From positions 1 through 17,226 of the forward strand of contig JAQUOM010000024.1 of the NCBI GenBank assembly GCA_028717105.1: 17,226 bases of DNA, in the 5' to 3' direction. Below are positions 1 through 7,459 of this stretch, in pieces. The notes below the pieces were generated by a model. It was not told the origin of the DNA, made no database searches, and saw nothing but the letters and a program-made list of their open reading frames with translations. A program made the translations under genes and the position numbers. Source of the stretch: Candidatus Omnitrophota bacterium. GTDB taxonomy: Bacteria; Omnitrophota; Gorgyraeia; Velamenicoccales; Velamenicoccaceae. Every line of letters starts with the position of its first letter. Within the stretch, counting starts at the first letter, position 1.

Positions 1-2
1 CT

Positions 3-695
3 CAGAAGTTCATCAAGAATTTCAATATCCGGATGCGGCCGGCTTATATTTTTCGTAAAGACGCTGGAAAAAGTGAAGCGTTCGCAATGTTCCGCACTCA
101 TTTAGAAGAAAAGGAAGGTTCTTACAGGGTCAAACCGGAGATCGCAGGGGTTTCCTATATTATGGGCCGTCAAAAGGTCCCCAAACGGATCGACGTCTTT
201 TATGATTACCGCTATCCTTTTTTGCGGTCTTTGTTCGAGCTGTTTTCGTCCTTTTCCCGGAAACATCCGGATATCGCGATCGTCTGGCACTTCCTTGTTG
301 TTTTTAACGAAAAGGAAGGATTTATGAGCCTGGGGGCGCCGGGAGACATCGAGGAATTTAAGCGTGTGGCCTGCGTCGGGAAGCTGTATCCGGAACGGCT
401 CCTGGATTACCTGATCTGCAGAACCGGGCAGGTCGATGCAGGATGGTGGGATGAATGCGCCACGAAGGCAAAAATGGAACCGGCCAAGATCAAGGCCTGC
501 GCCATGTCCGAAGAGGGGGCCGCGCTCTTAAAAGAGCGTATCCGCATGACGGAAGAGCTGGAAGTCGCCTCCGGGCCGACTTTTGTTATTGACAACGTGG
601 AAATTTTTGGTATTGTCAATGTGCCGTCTTTGGAAGAGTTTGAAGCGACGGTCATGGAAAAAGACGCCCCGCCATCCGCGGGACGAAAGAAGTGA
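3..695 (+). CDS. DsbA/thioredoxin-fold protein without CxxC, 5'-partial
   Basis: The reading frame is open to the left edge of the window. The first ATG (33) has no Shine-Dalgarno sequence, so the true start is probably upstream and the protein is cut. The C-terminal part looks like the DsbA/thioredoxin superfamily. A strand reading FYDYRYPF (198-221) sits where DsbA-like proteins carry the catalytic CxxC. A helical stretch follows, and then a cis-Pro-type loop, GPTFVIDN (573-596), before the last strand and helix. The redox cysteines are missing from the active-site position. Other cysteines remain, including the pair in WWDEC and KIKAC within the helical insert, a pattern I recall from DsbA-like proteins of uncultured bacteria. 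No signal peptide can be judged because the N-terminus is absent. The stop lies 7 bases before the next gene, so the two are probably co-transcribed. The fold is fairly likely; the function is unknown, and oxidoreductase activity is doubtful. Confidence 0.7.
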   Translation, partial: QKFIKNFNIRMRPAYIFRKDAGKSEAFAMFRTHLEEKEGSYRVKPEIAGVSYIMGRQKVPKRIDVFYDYRYPFLRSLFELFSSFSRKHPDIAIVWHFLVVFNEKEGFMSLGAPGDIEEFKRVACVGKLYPERLLDYLICRTGQVDAGWWDECATKAKMEPAKIKACAMSEEGAALLKERIRMTEELEVASGPTFVIDNVEIFGIVNVPSLEEFEATVMEKDAPPSAGRKK

Positions 696-702
696 GGATA
701 TC

Positions 703-1953
703 ATGGCGAAAAATGAAAAACGGAATACGATCTATCTTCTTGATGTGACCAACAGGGACGGCGTCCAGACATCGCGCATCTGTTTGTCGAAACTGCAGAA
801 GACGATGATCAATATTCTTCTTAATAAGATGGGGGTTTCTCAGTCGGAATTCGGCTTTCCGGTGACGCGCCACGAGATCAATTATCTTAATGCGAACCTG
901 GAGCTCGTCGGGTTGGGCGCGATTTCGCCCTTGCGCCTCAGCGGCTGGCTCAGGGCGACAAAAGAAGATGTGACGACGGCCTTCCGTAACGTGCCCGGGA
1001 TCAAGTATCTCAATCTTTCGATCTCGACGTCGGACCAGATGATCATGAACAAGTTCAAGGGAAAGCTTGACCATCAGTCCGTCATTCGCGAGATGACGGA
1101 GGCCGCGCGCCTGGCCAAGGAGCTGGGGGCGGAGACGGTCGGCGTTAATGCCGAAGATGCGTCCCGCACGCGCATCGAATATTTGATTGAATTTGCCGCG
1201 GCCGCCAAAGCCGCCGGGGCCGACCGTATCCGTTATTGCGACACCCTGGGCTGCGATACCCCGTTTTCGATCTATGAACGGATCTATAAAGTGGCGCAGA
1301 CCGTGCAACTCCCCATAGAGATCCATTGCCATAATGACCTGGGAATGGTTGTCGCGAATTCTATTGCCGGCGCCAAAGCCGCCGTGGACGCGGGGGTCGA
1401 TGCCTACATCAATACCTGCGTGAACGGCATGGGGGAACGGGCGGGTAATGCCGATCTGGTTAGCTGTATTCTGGCGATTCGTTATGGCAGCGACCTGGCG
1501 GGACGCTATCGTCTCGACGAAAGAGTCGATCTTAAAAAAGCATGGAAGATCTGTAAATATGCTTCTTATGCGTTCGGCGTGCCGATCCCGATCAACCAGC
1601 CGGGGATCGGCTCCAACGCTTTTGCCCACGAATCAGGCATCCATGCCGACGGGGCGCTTAAAGACCGGCGTAATTACGAACTTTACGACTATGAGGAACT
1701 TGGCCGCGGGGAGCCGGAGATCATCGATACGGGCCGCCAGATCACGGCCGGGGAATATTCCGGCATCAAAGGGTTTCGTCATGTCTATGACAAGATGGAA
1801 GTCGTTTTCCACGACGACGCCGAAGCAGCCATGGTCTTGGAACTTGTCCGATACGCCAATGTCCACAACCAGAAACCTCTGGTAGAGGACGAGCTGCGCT
1901 TCGTGGCGGAATACCCGGAGATCGCGAGAAAAATTTTCACCATGACGCCATAA
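703..1953 (+). CDS. Homocitrate/isopropylmalate synthase-family enzyme
   Basis: A 416-residue member of the DRE-TIM (HMGL-like) acyltransferases, which condense acetyl-CoA with a 2-oxoacid. Visible motifs are R18-D19 and Q22 in DVTNRDGVQ (canonically DTTLRDGEQ), the metal-binding HCHND at 208-212, GERAGN at 244-249, and HESGIHADG near the C-terminal end of the barrel region. The C-terminal LeuA regulatory domain is absent, so the length suits homocitrate synthase (NifV/AksA type) better than a full LeuA. The substrate cannot be read from the sequence: homocitrate, citramalate and isopropylmalate synthase remain possible. I chose the ATG at 703, preceded by AGTGAGG, because the longer frame starting at 583 lies inside the previous gene. 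purA follows after about 60 bases. No nif, lysine or leucine pathway genes are next to it, so context does not settle the pathway. Confidence 0.85.
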   Translation: MAKNEKRNTIYLLDVTNRDGVQTSRICLSKLQKTMINILLNKMGVSQSEFGFPVTRHEINYLNANLELVGLGAISPLRLSGWLRATKEDVTTAFRNVPGIKYLNLSISTSDQMIMNKFKGKLDHQSVIREMTEAARLAKELGAETVGVNAEDASRTRIEYLIEFAAAAKAAGADRIRYCDTLGCDTPFSIYERIYKVAQTVQLPIEIHCHNDLGMVVANSIAGAKAAVDAGVDAYINTCVNGMGERAGNADLVSCILAIRYGSDLAGRYRLDERVDLKKAWKICKYASYAFGVPIPINQPGIGSNAFAHESGIHADGALKDRRNYELYDYEELGRGEPEIIDTGRQITAGEYSGIKGFRHVYDKMEVVFHDDAEAAMVLELVRYANVHNQKPLVEDELRFVAEYPEIARKIFTMTP

Positions 1954-1964
1954 TGACGGCCGAT

Positions 1965-2003
1965 GGTCCATGGAAAAAAACTGTGGACCGCGGACTGTGG
2001 ACG
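1965..2003 (+). repeat. Heptamer fold-back repeat before purA
   Basis: Three tandem 7-base units (GTGGACC, GCGGACT, GTGGACG) run from 1983 to 2003. A reverse-complement unit, GGTCCAT, stands at 1965-1971. GGTCCA (1965-1970) pairs perfectly with TGGACC (1984-1989) around a 13-base A-rich loop. No T-run follows, so this is not an intrinsic terminator. It ends about 13 bases before the purA start codon. Confidence 0.6.
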
Positions 2004-2016
2004 CAATGAGATTTTT

Positions 2017-3288
2017 ATGAACACGATACTGATCGGGTTGCAATGGGGAGACGAGGGCAAGGGCAAGGTGATCGATGTCCTGTCGCGGGACGTCCACTGT
2101 GTCGTGAGATACCAGGGCGGCAATAATGCCGGCCACACGGTCGTCGTCAACGGCGCGTCATTTGTTTTTCATCTCCTGCCTTCAGGAGTCCTGCATCCCG
2201 GAAAGATATGCGTTATCGGCAACGGCGTGGTGGTGGATCCTCAGGTCCTCTTGGCTGAGCTGGACGTTTTGAAGAAGAAAGGCATTGAGGTCCGCGACCG
2301 GCTCCGCGTGTCCGAACAGGCCCACGTCATTTTTCCGTACCACAAGATCCTCGACGGGTTGAGGGAGCGGAAGCGCTCCAACAAGATCGGGACAACCGGC
2401 CGCGGCATCGGGCCCTGTTATTCCGATAAGGCCGCCAGGTGCGGGATCCGGATGGGAGACCTTCTTAACAGCCGCATGCTGCGCGAGAAACTCCTGGACA
2501 ATCTCAACGAAAAGAACGAAATCTTTAAAAAAGTATTCCGCCATCCCGGTTTTTCATTTGAAGCGCTTTTCGATGAATATCTTTCCTATGGCAGGAAATT
2601 AAAGGGTTCTGTCTGCGATACGGCCGCCCTTTTGAACGAAAGGATCGATAAGGGCGAGTCGATTCTTTTCGAAGGCGCCCAAGGGACGTTTTTGGACATC
2701 GATTTCGGCACGTATCCGTTTGTGACATCTTCGAATGCCGTGTCCGCCGGTGCATGCACAGGGACGGGGGTCGCCCCTACGAAGATCGACCGTGTCGTGG
2801 GCGTTGTCAAGGCCTATACCACCCGCGTAGGGGAAGGTCCGTTCGTGACGGAATTTCCGAAGTCGCTGGACGAAGAGATCCGTTGCAAAGGGCAGGAATT
2901 CGGGGCGACCACGGGGCGTCCGCGGAGATGCGGCTGGTTTGATGCCGTCATGGTGCGGCGTGCCGTGATGATCAACGGGGTCGATTCCCTGGCCATGATG
3001 AAGCTCGATGTCCTCGATCAGATGAAGACCATCAAGGTCTGTGTGGCTTATAAATATAAAGGCAAGGTTTTTCGCACTTTCCCTAACGACTTAGACGCGA
3101 TGCAAAAGGCCAGGCCTGTCTTTGAGGTCTTTTCGGGCTGGCAAAAAAATACGGAGGCCATCCGTTCATATAAGGACCTGCCGCAGGAGGCCAAGGATTA
3201 TATCCGGGTGATCGAAGATCTTTGCCGGGCACCTGTCAATCTTGTGTCTGTCGGTTCCAGCCGCGAAGCGACGCTCTCCAAGCCGTAG
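2017..3288 (+). CDS. purA: Adenylosuccinate synthetase
   Basis: Catalyses the GTP-dependent joining of IMP and aspartate to adenylosuccinate, the first committed step from IMP to AMP, in the cytoplasm. At 423 residues it has the usual family length. The N-terminal GTP-binding and catalytic motif GDEGKGK contains the conserved aspartate D12, and H40 lies in NNAGH. Further family motifs are TTGRGIGP, the FEGAQGT segment, TRVGEGPF and TTGRPRRCGW, all in the expected order. The frame is open upstream to an ATG at 1963, but that would add 18 residues encoded partly by the heptamer repeat. The ATG at 2017 gives the typical N-terminus and has a weak AATGAG ribosome-binding site. There is no obvious terminator after the stop; a new promoter begins about 100 bases downstream. 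Confidence 0.97.
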   Translation: MNTILIGLQWGDEGKGKVIDVLSRDVHCVVRYQGGNNAGHTVVVNGASFVFHLLPSGVLHPGKICVIGNGVVVDPQVLLAELDVLKKKGIEVRDRLRVSEQAHVIFPYHKILDGLRERKRSNKIGTTGRGIGPCYSDKAARCGIRMGDLLNSRMLREKLLDNLNEKNEIFKKVFRHPGFSFEALFDEYLSYGRKLKGSVCDTAALLNERIDKGESILFEGAQGTFLDIDFGTYPFVTSSNAVSAGACTGTGVAPTKIDRVVGVVKAYTTRVGEGPFVTEFPKSLDEEIRCKGQEFGATTGRPRRCGWFDAVMVRRAVMINGVDSLAMMKLDVLDQMKTIKVCVAYKYKGKVFRTFPNDLDAMQKARPVFEVFSGWQKNTEAIRSYKDLPQEAKDYIRVIEDLCRAPVNLVSVGSSREATLSKP

Positions 3289-3527
3289 CCGGGCGCCTTG
3301 ATCCGCGCAGCTTAGAGAGGTTTTTTTCAAAAGGCCGCTCAAACAGGGATTCATCAATAACGGGCCCGCAAAAAGAACTTTGTCTTGACGAAAGGCGGGA
3401 GCCGTGTTATCTTAAGCTTTGCCTATTTTTTTACACTGGTAAGTTCCGCTCTCTGAATATTTTGTGAAGATTTCGAAGATATAACTCATGGTGTTTTCTA
3501 AGTCACGTGTCCATTGAAGGAGGATGT
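3289..3527 (+). other. Intergenic region and 5' leader of the lipoprotein gene
   Basis: This 239-base gap holds the promoter at 3385-3413 and, from about 3420, an untranslated leader of roughly 105 bases. A run of seven T at about 3320 has no convincing stem before it, so I do not call a purA terminator. No small gene or structured RNA was recognised. Confidence 0.5.
3385..3413 (+). promoter_or_regulatory. Sigma70-like promoter for the OmpA-domain lipoprotein unit
   Basis: TTGACG (-35, 3385-3390) and TATCTT (-10, 3408-3413) are separated by exactly 17 bases. This is the best promoter match in the window. It faces the lipoprotein gene at 3528 and predicts a transcript start near 3420. It fits with a terminator at the other end of the two-gene unit. 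Confidence 0.65.
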
Positions 3528-4184
3528 ATGTTTCGCTTAAGGAATGTGATGGTTTTTCTGGTTTCGGGCGTGCTTCTTTTCGGCGTAGCCGGATGTACGA
3601 TTATCTTCCAGAAGGGCCGCAGGTCTGATGTAGAGAAGATCCGGGAACTTCAGGATGAGGTTGACCGTTTATCCCAGATCCGCGCAGAACTTGAAGAGCA
3701 GCTTAAAGGGATCAAGGGCGTCAGTCTGAGCATGGAAGACAGAGGGCTGGTCATTACGTTCCTTGATGAAGTCCTTTTTGATTCCGGCAAGGCCAAGATC
3801 AAGTCGGATGCGTTTTCTGCCTTAGATAAAGTGTCGGCCGTGATTACGGAGAAGGCGGCCGATTTCGATATCGGTGTCGAAGGTCATACGGACAACGTGC
3901 CGATAAAATTTTCAGGCTGGAAGTCCAATTGGGAGCTTTCGACGGCGCGCGCGACGAGCGTGTTGCATTATCTTGTCGATAAAGGGGTTTCTCCGGGTCA
4001 CCTGGCGGCGATCGGTTATGGCGAATTCAGGCCCGTGGCCGCTAACGATTCCTTGGAAGGCCGCCGCAAGAACCGTCGCGTAGAAATCGTCATTCTTCCG
4101 GAACTCAGGAAAGTGGTTCCCGGGGCCGCAGAGACATCTGCCTCCGATACGAAGATGCTCGAGCCGGCTGAAAATTTAAAGTGA
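3528..4184 (+). CDS. OmpA-domain lipoprotein (Pal/MotB-C-like)
   Basis: A 218-residue exported lipoprotein expected to tether the outer membrane to peptidoglycan. Residues 1-22 form a lipoprotein signal peptide ending in the lipobox V20-A21-G22-C23. Residues of about 35-65 are heptad-rich, charged coiled coil. An OmpA C-terminal domain follows from about 70 to 195, with the GHTDN motif (D122) and R141 in SNWELSTARA, the two residues that normally contact diaminopimelate, and the closing GRRKNRRVEI. The SNWELS segment resembles the MotB version of the domain. There is no transmembrane helix beyond the signal, so it is not a motor protein. I chose the ATG at 3528, which has a strong GAAGGAGG 4 bases upstream, over the GTG at 3507, which has none. 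It is the first gene of a unit with its own promoter and terminator. It could act as Pal, but no Tol genes are nearby, so no symbol is given. Confidence 0.88.
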   Translation: MFRLRNVMVFLVSGVLLFGVAGCTIIFQKGRRSDVEKIRELQDEVDRLSQIRAELEEQLKGIKGVSLSMEDRGLVITFLDEVLFDSGKAKIKSDAFSALDKVSAVITEKAADFDIGVEGHTDNVPIKFSGWKSNWELSTARATSVLHYLVDKGVSPGHLAAIGYGEFRPVAANDSLEGRRKNRRVEIVILPELRKVVPGAAETSASDTKMLEPAENLK

Positions 4185-4213
4185 GGACAAGGGATATCTA
4201 AAGGGTATCGGAT

Positions 4214-4564
4214 ATGAACAACCGCAAGAACCCATACCCCGTCGTTATCCTTGTTATTCTGGCCGTTCTGCTTTTTATATTCTTGGTCCGCGTCTCGCTG
4301 AACCTGAAGCGTTCCCGCAGCGATTTTCAGAATGAGATGGCGCAGCGGCTGGACCTGGAAGAGCAGTTGTCTCGCATCGAGAAAAATCGCCAGCTTTTAT
4401 CCTGGGAATTGCAGTCTTTGCGCAACCAGCTTGCCGCTGCGGCGGAGGAGACAAAAAGATTGTCACGGGCTCTGGAGGCGGAATCGAAGAACGCTGCATC
4501 TTCGAGCGAAGAGCCGGAAGATTTTAGGAGAGAAGAGAAAACCCCTTCGTCAGCTTCTATGTAA
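4214..4564 (+). CDS. Small membrane-anchored coiled-coil protein, unknown function
   Basis: I do not recognise this 116-residue protein. A short polar N-terminus is followed by one hydrophobic helix (about residues 9-28, rich in V, I, L and F). A long charged segment (about 30-95) follows, with the E/L/R/Q spacing of a coiled coil, and then a Ser/Glu-rich tail. The likely topology is a single inner-membrane anchor with the coiled coil on one side; the arrangement resembles FtsL/FtsB-like or spacer proteins, but no family motif is visible. The ATG is preceded by AAAGGG at a fair distance. It lies 29 bases after the lipoprotein gene and just before the terminator, so the two share a transcript and may work together at the envelope. 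That link is inference. Confidence 0.65.
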   Translation: MNNRKNPYPVVILVILAVLLFIFLVRVSLNLKRSRSDFQNEMAQRLDLEEQLSRIEKNRQLLSWELQSLRNQLAAAAEETKRLSRALEAESKNAASSSEEPEDFRREEKTPSSASM

Positions 4565-4590
4565 ATGGACACAGCGGTCATGTTGTTTTC

Positions 4591-4628
4591 AAGAAAAGGG
4601 GGGAGGCGGATGTCCTCCCTTTTTTCTT
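4591..4628 (+). terminator. Intrinsic terminator closing the lipoprotein unit
   Basis: GGGAGG (4601-4606) and CCTCCC (4614-4619) form a perfect stem around a 7-base loop, followed by TTTTTTCTT. The A-rich stretch before the stem can pair with the T-run and lengthen the hairpin, so it could also stop transcripts from the other side. It lies about 30 bases after the small coiled-coil gene. Confidence 0.85.
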
Positions 4629-4665
4629 AAGGGTTAAGCGAAGATTTTCCAGATGGGGGTGCCTT

Positions 4666-5745
4666 ATGAAAAGAAAGGCTAAAACGATCCAGAAGATTAA
4701 AAGGGCGGCGTCGAAACCGAAGCCCAAGGGAAAACCAAAAAAAGCCCTGCCTCTAAAAACGGTTTCCAGAAAAACGGAGACCCGAAAGAAGGGGCATTTT
4801 TCGCTTCGCCTGCCCGGGAGGGCTTCCGCTCCGACGGCCGGAAAGCATGAAATCCCCCTGCAGGAAATGAAAGTCGAACAGGCAAAATTCTATACGGGCG
4901 TGATGGAACAGCCTGTTTATCAGAAATCCGTTGTCGCGGAGCTGGAACATAAAGAATTGGCCTGGCGCTATGGAGAGGACATTCTGGTTTTGCAGATTCG
5001 CGATCCCTGGTGGGCCCATGCCTATTGGGATGTCTCCACATCGACCGTGGACCGTTTGCGCAAGGAGATGGGGTCTTCTTTCGGCGGGGGCCGGTGGCAC
5101 CTGCGTTCCTACGACGTCAGTTTCATCAATTTCACAGGCAGCAATGCCCACAGGTTTTTCGATACGGCCGTTGATCCGGACGCGGGCAACTGGTATTTGA
5201 ATTTCGGATCGCCGGGGACTTCCTGGTGTGTTGATTTAGGGTTGCTTCTGCCGGACGGCCGTTTCATCACGGTCCTGCGTTCTAATACGGTCGCTCTTCC
5301 CCTGGATGGCCCGTCCTGGGTGACAGACGAAGAGTGGATGATTCCCGATGATGAATTCCGCAGGCTCTACGGTATGTCCGTAGGCCTGGGGCCGAATGTC
5401 TCCAGCCCCGTGGGCAAGCTTTGGCAGGAGCGGTTGAAAAAAGATATCTCTTCGCGCGGCATCGCCTCCATGGGCGTTTCTTCGCCGGTCCGCAAGGGCC
5501 AGGAGAAACTGCCGTTCTGGCTGGTCGTGGATTGTGAATTGATCGTGTACGGTGCGACCGAACCGGATGCCCGCGTCACGGTACAGGGCAGGCCCATCAA
5601 ACTCAGAAAAGACGGGACGTTCACCTTGCGTTTCGCGCTTCCCGACGGCAGACAGGATATTCCCGTCGTCGCCAAATCCGCAAAGATCGACGAAACCCGC
5701 ACGATCACGCCGGTCGTCACAAGAAAAACAACGCGCCAACCTTAG
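4666..5745 (+). CDS. DUF4912 domain protein linked to the GH57 enzyme
   Basis: A 359-residue protein. Residues of about 1-45 are extremely rich in Lys, Arg and Pro and look disordered, suited to binding nucleic acid or an anionic polymer. Residues of about 95-225 match DUF4912 as I know it: an opening with AWRYGEDILVLQIRDPWWAHAYWDV, a WYLNFG strand, a CVDLGLLLPDGRF segment and the YGMSVGL end. Residues of about 280-345 look like a small beta-sandwich (VYGATEPDARVTV, DGTFTLRF). There is no signal peptide or membrane helix. The ATG has a GGGGGTG ribosome-binding site. DUF4912 genes often sit beside GH57/DUF1957 alpha-glucan enzymes, as here. That suggests a role in storage-glucan synthesis or its regulation, but the biochemical function is not established. 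It starts only 37 bases after the terminator, so its promoter is unclear. Confidence 0.8.
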   Translation: MKRKAKTIQKIKRAASKPKPKGKPKKALPLKTVSRKTETRKKGHFSLRLPGRASAPTAGKHEIPLQEMKVEQAKFYTGVMEQPVYQKSVVAELEHKELAWRYGEDILVLQIRDPWWAHAYWDVSTSTVDRLRKEMGSSFGGGRWHLRSYDVSFINFTGSNAHRFFDTAVDPDAGNWYLNFGSPGTSWCVDLGLLLPDGRFITVLRSNTVALPLDGPSWVTDEEWMIPDDEFRRLYGMSVGLGPNVSSPVGKLWQERLKKDISSRGIASMGVSSPVRKGQEKLPFWLVVDCELIVYGATEPDARVTVQGRPIKLRKDGTFTLRFALPDGRQDIPVVAKSAKIDETRTITPVVTRKTTRQP

Positions 5746-5747
5746 GA

Positions 5748-5875
5748 AATGACTGATGCCGAAATCTGAATGACGAATTAAATCCAATGTTTAAATGACG
5801 AAAGACAAAATTTGTCATTTGAATGAAATTGGATATTGATCAGGCATTCGAAATTAGGAATTAGACATTGAGGAC
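5748..5875 (+). repeat. AT-rich degenerate palindromic intergenic element
   Basis: Nearly the whole gap between the DUF4912 and GH57 genes can fold back on itself. The centre is GACAAAATTTGTC (5804-5816). Around it AAATGAC (5793-5799) pairs with GTCATTT (5814-5820), ATCCAAT (5782-5788) with ATTGGAT (5828-5834), and ATGCC (5756-5760) with GGCAT (5843-5847). Some of these pairings are alternatives. Short AATGACGAA-like units recur. It has no coding potential, and the GH57 ribosome-binding site lies at its right edge. Confidence 0.6.
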
Positions 5876-5881
5876 ATGAAT

Positions 5882-7459
5882 ATGGTCAAAGGTTATCTTT
5901 GCATGGTTCTGCACGGGCATCTTCCTTATGTGCGTCATCCCGAACATGAAGATTTTCTTGAGGAAGACTGGTTGTATGAGGCGATTACGGAGACCTACAT
6001 TCCCCTCATTGCCATGTTCGAGAGCTTGGACCGCGACCGGGTGAATTTTCGCATGACCATGTCGGTGACCCCGACCCTGGCCTCCATGTTGACCGATACG
6101 CTCCTGCAGGAGCGTTATGTCAAGCATATCAACAGCCTGATTGAACTGGCGCACAAAGAAGTCGAAAGGACCCGGTGGCTTCCGGAGTTTCAGAAGCTGG
6201 CGGTGATGTACCTGAATCTTTTTACACACGCGCGCGATCTTTTTGAGCGCTACCATCGGAACCTCGTTCTGGCGTTCAAGCGTTTTCAGGATTCCGGAAA
6301 CCTGGAGATCATCACGTGCGGCGCGACACACGGATTTTTTCCTCTCATGGATGTGGCCAAACCTTCCGTCCGCGCGCAGGTCCGTGTCGCGGCCGCCAAT
6401 TATGAAAAGAACTTCGGCCGCCGGCCTCGCGGGATATGGCTTCCCGAGTGCGGCTATATGCCTGGCGACGACGAGATCTTAAAAGAGAACGGTATCAAGT
6501 ATTTCTTTACGGATTCGCACGGCATTCTGCATGGGACGCCGAGGCCGAAATACGGCGTTTTTGCGCCGGTCTATTGTAAATCGGGCGTGGCATGTTTCGG
6601 CCGCGATATGGAATCTTCTAAACAGGTTTGGTCCAGCGTCGAAGGTTACCCCGGGGATTACGATTATCGTGAATTTTACCGTGACGTCGGTTTTGACCTG
6701 GATTACGACTATATCCGGCCCTATATCCATCCCGACGGGATCCGGATCAATACCGGCATCAAGTATTATCGTATCAGCGGGCCCGGCAATGAAAAAAGGC
6801 CGTATGATCCCGACGTCGCCAGGGAAAAAGCCGCTTCTCACGCCGGGAATTTTATGTTTAACCGCGAGAAGCAGGTCGAATACCTTTATGAGGCGCTGGG
6901 CCGCCGGCCCATCATTATTTCTCCGTATGACGCGGAACTTTACGGCCATTGGTGGTTTGAAGGACCGCAGTGGCTGGAATTCCTGATCCGCAAAGTGACG
7001 TTTGACCAGAAGGCGATCCGCATGGTTACGCCTTCGGAGTATCTGGCGGAGAACCCCAGGAACCAGGTCATTACGCCTTCCATGTCGAGTTGGGGCTGGA
7101 AAGGGTATTCGGAGGTCTGGCTGCAAGGGTCAAACGATTGGGTTTACCGCCATCTGCACAAGGCCTCCCGGGTCATGACGGATCTTGTCCGCAGGAACCC
7201 CGATGCCGCAGGGATGAAAAGGCGGGCCTTGAACCAGGCCCTGCGCGAATTGCTTCTGGCGCAAAGCTCGGATTGGGCTTTTATCATGGCGACAGGGACG
7301 CATGTTACTTATGCGCAGCAACGCACCAAAAATCATCTCTTGCGTTTTTTCAGGGTGGCCCAGGACGCCGCCGGCGATAACATCGATGAGGGTTTTTTGA
7401 AAGAGCTGGAAGACAAGGATAACATATTTCCGGAAATCGATTATCGGGTCCATCAATAA
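5882..7459 (+). CDS. 1,4-alpha-glucan branching enzyme, GH57 family
   Basis: A 525-residue GH57 enzyme that makes alpha-1,6 branches in glycogen-like glucan by transglycosylation in the cytoplasm. The N-terminal motif LHGHLPYVRHPE opens the (beta/alpha)7 barrel. The catalytic nucleophile is E189 in WLPECGY and the acid/base is D350 in YDAELYGHWWFEGP. Their spacing matches the characterised Thermus and Thermococcus branching enzymes. The C-terminal region (about 420-525), with SWGWKGYSEVWL and QSSDWAFIMATGT, is the DUF1957-type helical domain that distinguishes branching enzymes from GH57 amylases. The ATG at 5882 is preferred because GAGGA ends 7 bases before it; the ATG at 5876 is only 2 bases from that site. 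The upstream DUF4912 gene supports a storage-glucan role. No other glycogen genes are in the window. Confidence 0.92.
   Translation: MVKGYLCMVLHGHLPYVRHPEHEDFLEEDWLYEAITETYIPLIAMFESLDRDRVNFRMTMSVTPTLASMLTDTLLQERYVKHINSLIELAHKEVERTRWLPEFQKLAVMYLNLFTHARDLFERYHRNLVLAFKRFQDSGNLEIITCGATHGFFPLMDVAKPSVRAQVRVAAANYEKNFGRRPRGIWLPECGYMPGDDEILKENGIKYFFTDSHGILHGTPRPKYGVFAPVYCKSGVACFGRDMESSKQVWSSVEGYPGDYDYREFYRDVGFDLDYDYIRPYIHPDGIRINTGIKYYRISGPGNEKRPYDPDVAREKAASHAGNFMFNREKQVEYLYEALGRRPIIISPYDAELYGHWWFEGPQWLEFLIRKVTFDQKAIRMVTPSEYLAENPRNQVITPSMSSWGWKGYSEVWLQGSNDWVYRHLHKASRVMTDLVRRNPDAAGMKRRALNQALRELLLAQSSDWAFIMATGTHVTYAQQRTKNHLLRFFRVAQDAAGDNIDEGFLKELEDKDNIFPEIDYRVHQ

Noticed and set aside
652..1629. A 325-codon minus-strand open frame opposite the homocitrate-synthase-like gene
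   Set aside because: It fully overlaps a gene with clear catalytic motifs and shows no recognisable domain or ribosome-binding site.
3289..3330. A possible purA terminator ending in a run of seven T
   Set aside because: The bases before the T-run form no stem of more than about four pairs adjoining it.
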